From assembly GCA_030427085.1 (NCBI GenBank), contig JAUHXH010000005.1, positions 186,001-250,000 on the forward strand: DNA of 64,000 nucleotides, given 5' to 3'. This document shows, in pieces, positions 10,381-20,225 of this stretch; the stretch's first letter is position 1; each line of letters opens with the position of its first letter. Position numbers and translations under genes: made by a program. A model generated the notes under the pieces. That model saw only the letters and a list, made by a program, of their open reading frames with translations, made no database searches and was not told the DNA's origin. The DNA comes from Gammaproteobacteria bacterium (GTDB lineage Bacteria > Pseudomonadota > Gammaproteobacteria > Pseudomonadales > Halieaceae).

Positions 10381-13300
10381 TGCCCCAGCAAACATTAATG
10401 TGGACGCCACTGCCCAACGGGGTGGACGACAGCGGTAATCTGCGCCTGTCCCTGTTGCTGTCACCGCGGCTGGTGGGCGATGCCCCCGGCACCGAACTGG
10501 ATGCCTTCCCTGACTTTCGGGATTGGCCCGACACCCTGGCAAATGCGAAGTTTGAACTGGATCTGAATGGCCAGGTGCTGGTGGTGGCCGGACTGACAAC
10601 AACCGGCGGCGCGCGCATCGACACCCGCTATGGCCTGCCCGACAGCAGCCTGTGGCAAGCGATGTTCCCGCGAGACACACCGGTGCGTGACTTCGCCTTC
10701 GAAGACCGGATCAACAGCGCGGTACTGTCCTACCCGGCTGCGAGCCTCCACCAGCAAATGCGCAAGCTGTACCAGAGTCTGGCGGGCAAGGCGGGCGACC
10801 AATTGCCGCTGATCGTCGACATCTTGAACGACAGCGCATGGAAACCCTTCCGCGGGCATGTAGCCAATCTGGATCGGCGCTACGGTGAAGACGAGAAACA
10901 GATGCCGCGCAATATCGAGCAGCACTTTGCCGATTTTCTCAAGGACGGCCTTGCCAGCCTGCCTGCCCAGCGGCGCGAACTGGCACTGTTTCAGTTGTTC
11001 CACACCCCGCCCGGAGAACCCCAGGTGCAGGACTACACCGACAAGGACGGCAACAATGCCCGCCCGCGCGCGCGCTGGCGCACCTACGGTCGCACAGCGC
11101 TTCCCGCCCCGGAAGATCTGGCACCACGTTATGATTTCCACGACCGGGTCGCCGCGATGAACCAGTACCCGACCCTGCTGCGTCGCCTGGGTCTGGTGGT
11201 GGACTTCCTGATTGATGCCGGCCAATGGTCGCCCGGAACCAGCCAGACGCTGCAGGGCCAATTGGTGTTACCGAGCGCCGGGCGGGGCGTACGGCGTATG
11301 CCAGCCGTGCCCAATCGAACCGCATGTCGTCTTGGCCGCAGACAGTTTCACGCACTGCCGCGACCCGGCGGCGGTAGCGCGGACTATCAGGTGACAGACG
11401 GTTTGCTGGTGTTGGGCGAAGGGCATTTTTCGCTGCTACAGGTCGACGTGGATGGCGCCACGATGAAGGCGATGAACACCGCCCGTAGCCTGACCCGCTT
11501 TGCCGACTCTGGCGACACACGCGACAATACCACCCGTCATGAGCGCACCATGAGCGTGGCCAGCCTGCGTAATGCCGGGCTGATGCTGGTGCACAATGCA
11601 CGCGGCGAATCACTCACCAATGCCTTCAAACGCAACTCTCTCACCAACCAAACGCTGCAGTCCTACCAACAAACTGTGGACACCAGCTCACCACCACCGC
11701 CGGTGCCAGTGACCGAGCCACCCCTGTTTTATGCAGAGGATCTGGTGCGGGGCTTCCGTATCGATATCTGGGATGACCACAGCCGGCGCTGGCATTCCCT
11801 ATGCAGGCGCACGGCCAAATACAGTGTGCAAGGTATGGCCGACCTGGCCATTCCGGAGGAGGAAGGCATCGTGCGCCTCGGCGCTACCCGCTCACCCGAT
11901 CCAGCCCTGCACCCCGATTTACTGTGGATGCACGAAGCCGTGCTGAGTTGGACTGGCTGGAGCCTGTGTGCACCCCAACCGGGAAAAACGGTCGGCACGG
12001 ATGATCAGGTGGCCAGTGAAACCGCAGAGGTGCCCGGCGGTATTCCCCTGAGCAGTACCTTCCAGGCGTTGCCGGGCTCATTACCACGACTGCGTTACGG
12101 CCGGCGTTACTGGCTGCGCGCTCGGGTGGTGGATCTGGCAGCCAATTCGCTGGACTACGACCCCGACAACCTCGGCAGTGAAAACCCTGAAGCGATGGCC
12201 GAGTCCTACCTGCGCTACGACCCGATTCGGCCACCCACACTGGCGCTGGTCAAACCCGATACCAATTCCGTGGAAGCACCGGAAGAAGGCGAATCGATGG
12301 CACGACTGGCGATTCGTACCTTCAATGATGTCCCGGCAAAGAACACCATTCCCACCACCCAATTCGCACGGCGCTTCGCGCTGGCGGAGCAGGCCTCGGT
12401 CCGCGAGGCTGAGTTGCACGGCATGCTGGATCGCAGCGGAGCCGTCGACCCTTCCTTTTACACTCTGCTCGGCAGTAAGGACGCGCCACTGCCCATCGAA
12501 CCGATCATCTCCAGTGGGCCGCTGGTGGATTTTCACAATCAGTCGGGCCACCCACCGGTTGCCACCGACTACGGTGTGCTGCAGTTGGGAGCCGACATGC
12601 CCTACCTGCCGGACGCGCTGTGCGTGGAATTCGCGGCCCGCATTTTCAATCTACCTGGCTACAGCGACACCAAAGTTATCGACATACCGGTCTACGACAC
12701 CAATACCGAATGGCCCCACGGCTTGCCCTTCCAGATTGTGATTTACGACGATCCGGGTGGCAGCCCCCATTTCAATGCAGAGGAACGGCAACTGCGCATA
12801 CCCCTACCGAAAGCCGCGCGAGCGCAACTGCGCCTGAGCGTGAAACCCGGCAGGGAGGCACTGGAGTTAATGGGCGTATGGCAATGGCTGAGCGCCGCCG
12901 ATCAGAAAAAACTCCGTGGCATGGCCCTGCGCGGCCAGCACTGGATGCTAACGCCCTGGCGAGTCATCGATCTGGTACATCCGGTGCAAAAGCCGCTGAT
13001 TACGCCGGACATGAATGTGCAGATATCGCGCAAGCTCGGCGACACTCACGCGGTGCCGCATATCCGTTGCGATGTATCGATCAAGAGCACCGACCACGTT
13101 GACTTGATGGCGGAGTGGCACGAGCCACTGGCGAAAGCCGAGGCCCCACCGAACGACCGGCATCGCAAAGACCAGGCCTACGCGCTGAAAATTACCGACC
13201 CACAAGGTTATGCCGAAAAGCCCGACCACCTGATTCCCAAACCCGATGTCATTATCGCGGGCGCCGAGGCCAACAAGAAAATGGCGGCCAAGGTGCACGA

Positions 13301-14678
13301 GTTTATGGACACCCGCTACCGCCGCATCGAATACTGGCTGGAGGCCACCACGCGTTTCCGCGAGTACATGCCCGCGGATGTATTACTCGACACCAGTGGC
13401 GCGGAGCCTGCCCTCACTGACGAAAACATCAAGGTTGTCGGCGAACGAGCTGTCACCTGGGTACCCTCGTCCGCCCCGCCACCGGCACCACAGGTGCTGT
13501 ACGTTATCCCCACCTTTGAGTGGGTGCGCAGCCGCAGCGACAACAAAGAATCGAGCTGGCGCCGCGGCGGTGGCCTGAGGGTATATCTGGATGGCCCCTG
13601 GCACATCAGCGGCTACGGCGAGATGCTGGCCGTGGTGCTGCCACCGAAAGCGCTGGGTGATCAGGACCCCAATGAAAACCCCAGCGGCTTCAAGCAGAAG
13701 AAATTTGTTACCCAATGGGGCAATGACCCGGCCTTTGCCAGTCCGTACGTGAAGGGCACAGCACCGAAGCTGGTCAATTTCGGACTCGCTCGAATCGCAC
13801 CCGACCCCGCCGGGGACTGGCTGCCTGACTTCGCGCCTGCGACGGAGGCAGACCAACCACCCGGCCCCTTTACTACCGAGGCTTTGACCCACCCTGGTAT
13901 TGCGGGCCGATCAGCTCCCGACGCGGCCCATGTGGACATTGCGCCCCACGATGTTCACTGGGACCCGGATCGCGGCCTCTGGTACTGCGACATCGAGATC
14001 AACCCCGGCAACAGTTATACGCCCTTTGTACGCATGGCGCTGGCCCGTTACCAGCCGGTGTCGCTGGCTGATGCGCACCTGTCAGACATCACATTGGCTG
14101 ACTTCATGATGCTGAACCCGGACCGCTGGCTGTCGGTCAGCAAGGGCCGCAACCGACAGCAGCGCAACGTGCAACTGTTTGGGCGCACTTACACACATTC
14201 CAGCGGCAAGAAGGAAACCGACGCCATCCACGTTCCCGTGGGCTGGACCAAACCCGCCGATGTGTCGGGCAAAACCGTCGTGGAGGTGTGGGTGGAACGC
14301 TACGTGCCCGCTCTCGGCGAAGACTTCGGCTGGGAGCGCGACGACACGGTTACGGTGCGCAAAGTCCGCAAAGCCAAGGCCCGGCCCATCAGTCGCGAAA
14401 CCTTGAAAAAACGCCGTACCCGCGCACGCAAACTGGAGCAGCAGCGGCGCTTCAAACCAATCCTTGACGCCGACCTGGTGAGCCAACTCATCACTGCGCC
14501 GAGCTTGTGGGAGGGTGAGGTCATCCTCCCGACACGCAGTGGCGACCAGCGCTACCGACTCGTTATCGCCGAATACGAGGAGTACGTGGTGGACGGCAGC
14601 GACCCCCATCATCCGACACCGTCAGCGCAGGACCGGCGGCTGGTCTTTGTGGAGCATATCGACCTGATCAATATTTGA
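10380..14678 (+). CDS. Giant uncharacterised protein, second of a coupled pair
   Basis: A 1432-residue protein of unknown function, translationally coupled to the preceding gene by a one-base overlap. It has no signal peptide and no membrane span. It opens with LMWTPLPNGVDDSGNLRLSL and contains beta-sandwich-like text, notably YGRRYWLRARVVDLAANSL near residue 575, which resembles fibronectin III-like or tail/baseplate-like folds only loosely. Many Pro-, Trp- and Arg-rich stretches follow. A strongly basic segment (RKVRKAKARPISRETLKKRR, near 1325-1345) precedes the last ~85 residues and could bind nucleic acid or a partner protein. The size and cytoplasmic character suggest a structural subunit or scaffold. 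I cannot assign a family. Confidence 0.8.
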   Translation: MPQQTLMWTPLPNGVDDSGNLRLSLLLSPRLVGDAPGTELDAFPDFRDWPDTLANAKFELDLNGQVLVVAGLTTTGGARIDTRYGLPDSSLWQAMFPRDTPVRDFAFEDRINSAVLSYPAASLHQQMRKLYQSLAGKAGDQLPLIVDILNDSAWKPFRGHVANLDRRYGEDEKQMPRNIEQHFADFLKDGLASLPAQRRELALFQLFHTPPGEPQVQDYTDKDGNNARPRARWRTYGRTALPAPEDLAPRYDFHDRVAAMNQYPTLLRRLGLVVDFLIDAGQWSPGTSQTLQGQLVLPSAGRGVRRMPAVPNRTACRLGRRQFHALPRPGGGSADYQVTDGLLVLGEGHFSLLQVDVDGATMKAMNTARSLTRFADSGDTRDNTTRHERTMSVASLRNAGLMLVHNARGESLTNAFKRNSLTNQTLQSYQQTVDTSSPPPPVPVTEPPLFYAEDLVRGFRIDIWDDHSRRWHSLCRRTAKYSVQGMADLAIPEEEGIVRLGATRSPDPALHPDLLWMHEAVLSWTGWSLCAPQPGKTVGTDDQVASETAEVPGGIPLSSTFQALPGSLPRLRYGRRYWLRARVVDLAANSLDYDPDNLGSENPEAMAESYLRYDPIRPPTLALVKPDTNSVEAPEEGESMARLAIRTFNDVPAKNTIPTTQFARRFALAEQASVREAELHGMLDRSGAVDPSFYTLLGSKDAPLPIEPIISSGPLVDFHNQSGHPPVATDYGVLQLGADMPYLPDALCVEFAARIFNLPGYSDTKVIDIPVYDTNTEWPHGLPFQIVIYDDPGGSPHFNAEERQLRIPLPKAARAQLRLSVKPGREALELMGVWQWLSAADQKKLRGMALRGQHWMLTPWRVIDLVHPVQKPLITPDMNVQISRKLGDTHAVPHIRCDVSIKSTDHVDLMAEWHEPLAKAEAPPNDRHRKDQAYALKITDPQGYAEKPDHLIPKPDVIIAGAEANKKMAAKVHEFMDTRYRRIEYWLEATTRFREYMPADVLLDTSGAEPALTDENIKVVGERAVTWVPSSAPPPAPQVLYVIPTFEWVRSRSDNKESSWRRGGGLRVYLDGPWHISGYGEMLAVVLPPKALGDQDPNENPSGFKQKKFVTQWGNDPAFASPYVKGTAPKLVNFGLARIAPDPAGDWLPDFAPATEADQPPGPFTTEALTHPGIAGRSAPDAAHVDIAPHDVHWDPDRGLWYCDIEINPGNSYTPFVRMALARYQPVSLADAHLSDITLADFMMLNPDRWLSVSKGRNRQQRNVQLFGRTYTHSSGKKETDAIHVPVGWTKPADVSGKTVVEVWVERYVPALGEDFGWERDDTVTVRKVRKAKARPISRETLKKRRTRARKLEQQRRFKPILDADLVSQLITAPSLWEGEVILPTRSGDQRYRLVIAEYEEYVVDGSDPHHPTPSAQDRRLVFVEHIDLINI

Positions 14679-14783
14679 TCAATTTCGGCACTTTTCCGCA
14701 TTTCACCCTTTCGGCCGAAATTTTACTGATACTCTAGAAAACACTTGAAGAAAGCTCCGTAAGTGCCACTTTCGGTGACAACC

Positions 14784-16901
14784 ATGCTCGAAGCGTTTTA
14801 CGGGTTGCGCACAGATCCATTCGGCTACGGCCTGGGCAATGGGTCGATGTTCCTGCATCACAGTCTGGAGCGGGCGAAATCGGCTATGGAACAGGCCCAC
14901 CAGTCCGGCGCGGGTATCCTGGTCATTACTGGCCGCCCGGGCACCGGCAAGTCCACGCTGGTAGAAAGCTATATCAGGCAACAAAGTCCCGCAAACCTGT
15001 ACTGCGCCACCCTGCCCAGCACCCGGGTTCAACACGACGACTTCCTGCGACTGGTGGCCTATGCGATAGAAGCGCCCGCCGAGGACATTGACCAGGCCAC
15101 GCTGATCCACGGCATTGCAGAGCGGCTGCAGACTACCCGGGGTTGCCTGCTAATTGTTGATGAGGCGCAGCACCTGCCCTTCGAGGCCCTCGAGGATTTA
15201 CGCCTGCTCACCAACCTCCAACACCATGGCCGCCCGCTGTTGCAGGTATTCATGCTCGGCCAGCCAGAACTCAACCAGATACTGCACGACCCGCAACTGG
15301 AACAGTTTCACCAACGGATCAGCGCCTGCTGTGTCATCGAGCCACTGTCGGTCGACGAGGTGTACGAATATGTCATTCATCGCCTGTTACAGGCCGGATG
15401 GCACGGCAAGCCGCATCTCAGCAGCGATGTGATCGTTATCGCGCACCGCTTCAGTCACGGCCTACCCCGCTACCTGAACAAATTTTTCAGCCGCCTCCTG
15501 CTCAAGGGAGCCATCGAGGAACGCGCCGAACTCAATCTTGAAGACGCACTGTCAATTGCCCTGGAGTTTCAGGCCGAACACCTGTTGCCGCTAACGCCGG
15601 CGTCTGAATTTCCCAACTGCGAAGAGTTGCCTGCCGTGCAGGGCTTAATCGACAAAGCGCCGCTACCACTGCAAAACCGCCTGTGCCTGTCGGCCTCAGA
15701 AGCCGCGTTCCTGAGTGCACACCCAGACGGCACCGTCGCGCCGGCACGTCCAGCACCTCGACCGCAAATTGCTCCGCCTGCGAAGCAGGCGACCGTGGCC
15801 ACCGAACATCGCCCGTTACCGGCTAAGGCGTCGTCCTCTACTGCCTCCCTGTTTTCACAGGTGCAAGCTCGCACACAGCAGTGGGCGCAGCAATCTCGAC
15901 AGTCCATAAGCCATGCTGGTGCAAACGTTAATCGCTGGCGTCTGCAGGCATCCGATGTAGTACGATCACATCTGGCCGCCGGCCCCTTGCCGCAACAGCA
16001 TCAACCGCTGGCGCTGGCTACCACAGCCGTACTGATCTGGATTGTGATCGTTAATTTCGGCTCCCCCGGTGTTGCCCAGGCGCCCGAGGATCTGTCGTTA
16101 ACGTCGGATCACCATGCCGGTCCGATCGTCATACTTCCCGACCCAGTCAGTGTCCCGAACACTGACGCACTGCAGGAAATTTTCGTAACGGCTACCCGCA
16201 TCGTGGCAACGCCGATTGCACCACCAGAACCCGCCCCCATCGAAATTGCTTTGCCCAAAAGTACGGGCAGTGAGCCGGTGATGGCCTTTGCCAGCATGGC
16301 GCCCGCCGCCGCGCCAGCGCTGCCAGACTCGGATCCTGTTCCACGCCTCGACCTGCCGCCTGGCCCGGAACTGACTCTGGTGTCGGTGACGGCTACGCCC
16401 CTGCCCCTGCTTGACCCGCCGCTGCCCATTCCTGCCGTCTCCGAGATTGATCGCTTGCTGGACAAGGCTGCCACAGCCTTCGAAGACGACCGCTTACGCA
16501 TCCCTGAAGGCAACAACGCGTGGCAGTACTATCTCGATGTACTGGCTCTCGAGCCTGACAACGCGATTGCCACAGCCGGCTTGCAGCGTATTGCCGCCCG
16601 CTACTATGAATTGGCTATGGCCGCTTTCGATGCGGGGAACATCGACAGTGTCAGGGTGTTTATTCGACGCGGTTTGGGCGTAGTGCCCAAAGAGCCCAAG
16701 CTGACCGAACTGGCCGAGGAACTCGATCAACGGCAGGCAATGCTTGCCGCCGCACTGATCACCGAGCAAGCACCCGCTGAACCACTATTGGCAGAGGAAG
16801 AGGCTCCTCCCGAACGCCGCGGATTGTTCGGACGACTCAAGCAATTTTTCAGTGGTGGTAAGCGGAAAGAGCCGGCAGACGAGAGCCCCGGCCAGGAGTG
16901 A
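14784..16901 (+). CDS. ExeA/GspA-like AAA+ ATPase with membrane span and TPR-like tail
   Basis: An ExeA/MshM-type AAA+ protein. The start is set at ATG 14784 because family members begin MxxxFYGLRTDPF; a GTG at 14763 is the alternative. The Walker A motif GRPGTGKST lies at about residue 50, Walker B LLIVDEAQ at about 122, then sensor/arginine motifs (HQRISACCVIEPL, HGLPRYLNKFFSRLL). A Pro/Ala-rich linker leads to one membrane span near residue 409 (ALATTAVLIWIVIVNFG), a Pro-rich periplasmic region and a C-terminal TPR-like block (DKAATAFEDDRL to RRGLGVVPKEPKL). Relatives use ATP to help place type II secretion or MSHA pilus machinery in the peptidoglycan. No secretion genes are adjacent, so the partner is unknown. 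Confidence 0.82.
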   Translation: MLEAFYGLRTDPFGYGLGNGSMFLHHSLERAKSAMEQAHQSGAGILVITGRPGTGKSTLVESYIRQQSPANLYCATLPSTRVQHDDFLRLVAYAIEAPAEDIDQATLIHGIAERLQTTRGCLLIVDEAQHLPFEALEDLRLLTNLQHHGRPLLQVFMLGQPELNQILHDPQLEQFHQRISACCVIEPLSVDEVYEYVIHRLLQAGWHGKPHLSSDVIVIAHRFSHGLPRYLNKFFSRLLLKGAIEERAELNLEDALSIALEFQAEHLLPLTPASEFPNCEELPAVQGLIDKAPLPLQNRLCLSASEAAFLSAHPDGTVAPARPAPRPQIAPPAKQATVATEHRPLPAKASSSTASLFSQVQARTQQWAQQSRQSISHAGANVNRWRLQASDVVRSHLAAGPLPQQHQPLALATTAVLIWIVIVNFGSPGVAQAPEDLSLTSDHHAGPIVILPDPVSVPNTDALQEIFVTATRIVATPIAPPEPAPIEIALPKSTGSEPVMAFASMAPAAAPALPDSDPVPRLDLPPGPELTLVSVTATPLPLLDPPLPIPAVSEIDRLLDKAATAFEDDRLRIPEGNNAWQYYLDVLALEPDNAIATAGLQRIAARYYELAMAAFDAGNIDSVRVFIRRGLGVVPKEPKLTELAEELDQRQAMLAAALITEQAPAEPLLAEEEAPPERRGLFGRLKQFFSGGKRKEPADESPGQE

Positions 16902-17399
16902 TCAACTCGCTTTGTCCCGCTTCAGGTTGTGGGCGGCACACAATGCATCCAGGTCTGTAATCTCGCGACTCATATCCCGGGTCATATTGATCAGGAACAC
17001 CACGAAATCGCGGGCGTATTCGTCACAGACCCGGTGAAACAGGCGCTTGGGAATTTTCAGGGCAACCGTTTCAGCCTCGGCAAAAACATCGCCCTGCCGC
17101 TCGATCAATCCGATCATGCCAACAAACCCGATTTGCTCCCCAGGATAGAAGCTGCGTACGTGAACGGGTTGATTATCGGCGTAGCGCCAGTAGCCCAGTT
17201 GCCCTTCGAGCAGCACGAAGAAATGATCGGACGCGTCGCCGCGGCGCATCACCTGTTCGCCGCGGGCAATTTTCAGTACCTCGCCTTCTTTCAGCAGAAA
17301 AGCAACACAGGGGTCGCTGAGCGCCCCGAACATTGATAGATCGTGGAATCGATCCGGCGGGTAGCGCCGAATGACTTCTTCTACAGCCGTGTGTTCCAT
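16902..17399 (-). CDS. Cyclic-nucleotide-binding domain protein without HTH
   Basis: A 165-residue protein made almost entirely of one cNMP-binding (Crp-type) beta-roll: LKEGEVLKIARGEQVMRRGDASDHFFVLLEGQLGYW, followed by the phosphate-binding-cassette region around YPGEQIGFVGMIGLIERQGDVFAEAET. The C-terminal helices (FLINMTRDMSREI) resemble the Crp dimer helix, but there is no helix-turn-helix, so it is probably a stand-alone nucleotide sensor rather than a transcription factor. The stop codon directly abuts the convergent stop of the ExeA-like gene. The next gene upstream makes c-di-GMP, but whether this domain binds cAMP, c-di-GMP or nothing cannot be judged by eye. Confidence 0.8.
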   Translation of the reverse strand: MEHTAVEEVIRRYPPDRFHDLSMFGALSDPCVAFLLKEGEVLKIARGEQVMRRGDASDHFFVLLEGQLGYWRYADNQPVHVRSFYPGEQIGFVGMIGLIERQGDVFAEAETVALKIPKRLFHRVCDEYARDFVVFLINMTRDMSREITDLDALCAAHNLKRDKAS

Positions 17400-17475
17400 C
17401 GTGACAACTCACACATACATACGCCATCTGACTAAAGTGTAATCGAAGAGTTCCACGTACGCCTGCCCCATGGGA

Positions 17476-19410
17476 TTAATGCGCAACAGTGATCGCGCTG
17501 GCCCTGACCACACGATTGCGGCCCTGATCTTTGGCTGAGTACAAGGCCTGGTCGGCATTCGCCATCAGCACCTCGGTGGTCATCGTCCCGGAGTGGTCAT
17601 AGGCGGCCACCCCCAGGCTGACTTTAAGGGCGATGCGCTGGCCAGAGGCGATGAACTGGGTCCCCGCCACTTCCTCGCATATGCGCTGGGCTACCCGGTA
17701 GGCGTCGGTCTCGCTGGTTTCAGCGAGCACCACTACAAATTCCTCACCGCCATAGCGCGCGATCACGTCGGTGCCACGGGTGACCAACTTTCGTAACGTC
17801 GCTCCCACCAGACGCAAACACTCATCGCCGACCGGGTGACCGTAGGTATCGTTGATCTGTTTGAAGTGATCGATGTCGACCATGATGACGGACAGGGGTT
17901 TGGCTGTGCGTTGCGCGCTGTCCAGTACCTGCTCCAGCACCTCGTCCAGGAAGCGTCGATTGCCCAGACCAGTAAGCTGGTCGGTCCGACTGAGCTTCGC
18001 CATCTGCGTGTTCGCTTTTTCTAACTCGGCCATGGCCCGCACCAGTGCCTCGGTGCGCTCGGCCACACGTGTCTCCAGCTCTTCGTTGGCCTTTTGTTGC
18101 ACGTCCAGCAGTTGTGCTTGCGCCTGGACTCGTTCCTCGCGCTCTGCGCTGATCTGCGTTTGCAGTGCAAGTGCTTCACGCTGCGCCAGTTCCCGGTTGC
18201 GGCGTTCACGATTAATGCGTTCCGCCAGCGCGAAAGACAGCAGCAATAGCTCAACGATAAACCCGATGAGCTGCCCGTAAACAGTGAGGAAGTTGTAGGG
18301 CAGTCGCCCTTCGATCATCTGCACCGTCAGCATGGTACACACGATCAAGGTCGCCCAGGCGATAGTGAAATATCGCGCGGACACATTGCCGCCGCGCCAC
18401 AGGTAAATGCCCGTGATCAAGCCGGAAACACAGGTGAACATGGAAACCGGGGCGCCCAGTCGGTGCAGCAAGCTGGAACCGAGCAGTACCATTACCAGTG
18501 AAAGGCTCCAGTACCACAGGCTCAGGTTGTTGAGTAGCAGCAGCCATCCACCGTATTGCTTCAACTGCAGGAAGTAGCGCACGAAGAGCACGCCACACAG
18601 GAAGCTGAGATTGATACTCACTGCATACAGGTGCAATCGTGTCCACTCAAAGCCGCCCCAGATAAACTGGTTGCCAATCCCCGAAGCCGCCAGTTCATAA
18701 ACCAGAATAGACAGGGCATAAATAGAGTAGTAACAGTAGCTTCGCTCGCGGGTGAACACATACAGCGACAGGTTGTAGAGCATCATCGCCGCCAATACTC
18801 CAAAGGCGACGAAGTACACCATTAACTGCTGCGCGTGCGAACGGAAGTAATCAATACGCTGCCACAGGAACAAGGGCATCAGGGCATTGAATTGGGTATC
18901 AACCCGGAAATAAATGTCGGAGTACTCACCGCCATTCAGTTCAATCGGAAATAAGTAGCTGCTGCCCGACAGATACTGCTGGTCGCTGGGCACATTCAAT
19001 CCGGCCTGGTGGTGCAGCCACTGCCCGTCTGAGCGGCGCTGGTAGAAATCGACCCAACGCAAATTGATCCAGCGTAGTTCGAGAATGCGGCCGACGGCAT
19101 CGCCGGTTGTGTTGTGTAAACGCAAGTGAAACCAGACTGGCACAGACAGCGGGCCGACGTTGATGGTTTCCCGTGCTATGGCTGACCACGCGTCGGCGGG
19201 TAACTGGTGGATGGCATCCGGACCGCGATTGAGTTCGTCGATGAAGTAACGCGCATGGTTGGGTGACAACTGCTGGAAACCCGCCTCATCGCTGGCCGCC
19301 ACACGAATAGTGGCATCTTCCACCCACTCTCGCGCCCACCCATTGGGTGTGATGATGCACTGAACTGCGAACAGCAGGCAGAGCAGTAATGGGCGAGCGA
19401 AGAGGCGCAC
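17476..19410 (-). CDS. 7TMR-DISM diguanylate cyclase (GGDEF)
   Basis: A 644-residue inner-membrane diguanylate cyclase that would make c-di-GMP from two GTP. A signal-like N-terminus is followed by a periplasmic 7TMR-DISM extracellular domain (about residues 30-180, a beta-jelly-roll often thought to bind carbohydrate). Seven membrane helices follow at about 190-400, then a coiled coil (RINRERRNRELAQREALALQ onward) and a C-terminal GGDEF domain. The active site reads RYGGEEF, a functional variant, and an RxxD inhibitory site (RGTD) sits exactly five residues upstream, so product inhibition is expected. It is divergent from the globin gene at 19617 across 206 bp. Confidence 0.93.
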   Translation of the reverse strand: MRLFARPLLLCLLFAVQCIITPNGWAREWVEDATIRVAASDEAGFQQLSPNHARYFIDELNRGPDAIHQLPADAWSAIARETINVGPLSVPVWFHLRLHNTTGDAVGRILELRWINLRWVDFYQRRSDGQWLHHQAGLNVPSDQQYLSGSSYLFPIELNGGEYSDIYFRVDTQFNALMPLFLWQRIDYFRSHAQQLMVYFVAFGVLAAMMLYNLSLYVFTRERSYCYYSIYALSILVYELAASGIGNQFIWGGFEWTRLHLYAVSINLSFLCGVLFVRYFLQLKQYGGWLLLLNNLSLWYWSLSLVMVLLGSSLLHRLGAPVSMFTCVSGLITGIYLWRGGNVSARYFTIAWATLIVCTMLTVQMIEGRLPYNFLTVYGQLIGFIVELLLLSFALAERINRERRNRELAQREALALQTQISAEREERVQAQAQLLDVQQKANEELETRVAERTEALVRAMAELEKANTQMAKLSRTDQLTGLGNRRFLDEVLEQVLDSAQRTAKPLSVIMVDIDHFKQINDTYGHPVGDECLRLVGATLRKLVTRGTDVIARYGGEEFVVVLAETSETDAYRVAQRICEEVAGTQFIASGQRIALKVSLGVAAYDHSGTMTTEVLMANADQALYSAKDQGRNRVVRASAITVAH

Positions 19411-19616
19411 AGTGTTATTTCTTTTTAGTGATATTTTTCGATTATAAAATTCTTTGTGCGAATATCACATCAATTCACCGTGAGATACGCCGAGATGTGA
19501 CGGAGTTACGGTTATGCCCGCATCAGACGGCCACCCGGGGCCGCAGCAACATGACCAGGCCTTGACTATAGTGAAGCCGTGCACGCCGCTCATTTCCGCA
19601 AGAGTGCCAAAGACTG

Positions 19617-20042
19617 ATGCTGGACGAAAACACCTTCTTTGACAGCTACACCCGGATATTCGGCAAAGCTGTAAAAATCGATGCGACAGGCAATCGGTTC
19701 TTTACGGAGTTTTACCGCCGATTTCTGGAATGTTCCGACGACGTGGCCGAGGCCTTTAAAAACACTGACATGGCCGTTCAGGAGAACATGCTGAAGCGGT
19801 CACTGCTGTACGGGGTAAATTTTGGCGACAACATGAACTACTTCGACGCGCTGCACAGAATCGCCGTGTCACATAACAAGGCTCACTACGATATCAAGCC
19901 CGCGCTCTATGACCTCTGGCTGGATTGTATGGTGGCGACCGTGGGCGAGTTTGATCCGGAATTTTCTGATGACGTTGAGCTTGCCTGGCGCCTGGCCTTC
20001 GCCAAGAGCATTACCTACATGAAATTTTTGTACGACAAGTAA
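19617..20042 (+). CDS. Single-domain bacterial globin
   Basis: A 141-residue globin-fold protein. The helical pattern and the RIAVSHNKAHYDIKPALYDLW segment match the F-helix/FG corner of globins, with His86 the likely proximal haem ligand and the IKP-ALYDLW block the following G-helix start. The C-terminal helix ends MKFLYDK. Such stand-alone globins bind O2, NO or related gases. No reductase domain is fused, so it is not a flavohaemoglobin. Its gene is divergent from a diguanylate cyclase, an arrangement that could couple gas sensing to c-di-GMP signalling, but that is only inference from position. Confidence 0.8.
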   Translation: MLDENTFFDSYTRIFGKAVKIDATGNRFFTEFYRRFLECSDDVAEAFKNTDMAVQENMLKRSLLYGVNFGDNMNYFDALHRIAVSHNKAHYDIKPALYDLWLDCMVATVGEFDPEFSDDVELAWRLAFAKSITYMKFLYDK

Positions 20043-20173
20043 TCTGGCTTCGGGGCCTGCAGCATCTCCGGGGACAGCATCGATGCGGTGGGATTATTGG
20101 AAAACCGGGCCGGTCGTTTGTCACGCATTCCTTCAGCAACATGAAAACCCACAGGCCCGTAAGCCACGATCCA

Positions 20174-20225
20174 ATATGGTTGACATTATCATCTATATTA
20201 TTTAAGTTGATATAGTCAACCATAT
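20174..20225. promoter_or_regulatory. Perfect 11-bp inverted repeat, probable MarR operator
   Basis: The arms ATATGGTTGAC (20174-20184) and GTCAACCATAT (20215-20225) are exact reverse complements separated by 30 bp of AT-rich sequence. The right arm overlaps the ATG at 20224. A TTGACA hexamer lies in the left arm (20180-20185), but no convincing -10 is at the standard spacing. MarR proteins commonly autoregulate through palindromes at their own start, so this is the likely operator. The arms are separated by about four helical turns centre to centre, which would suit two dimers or a loop. Confidence 0.7.
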
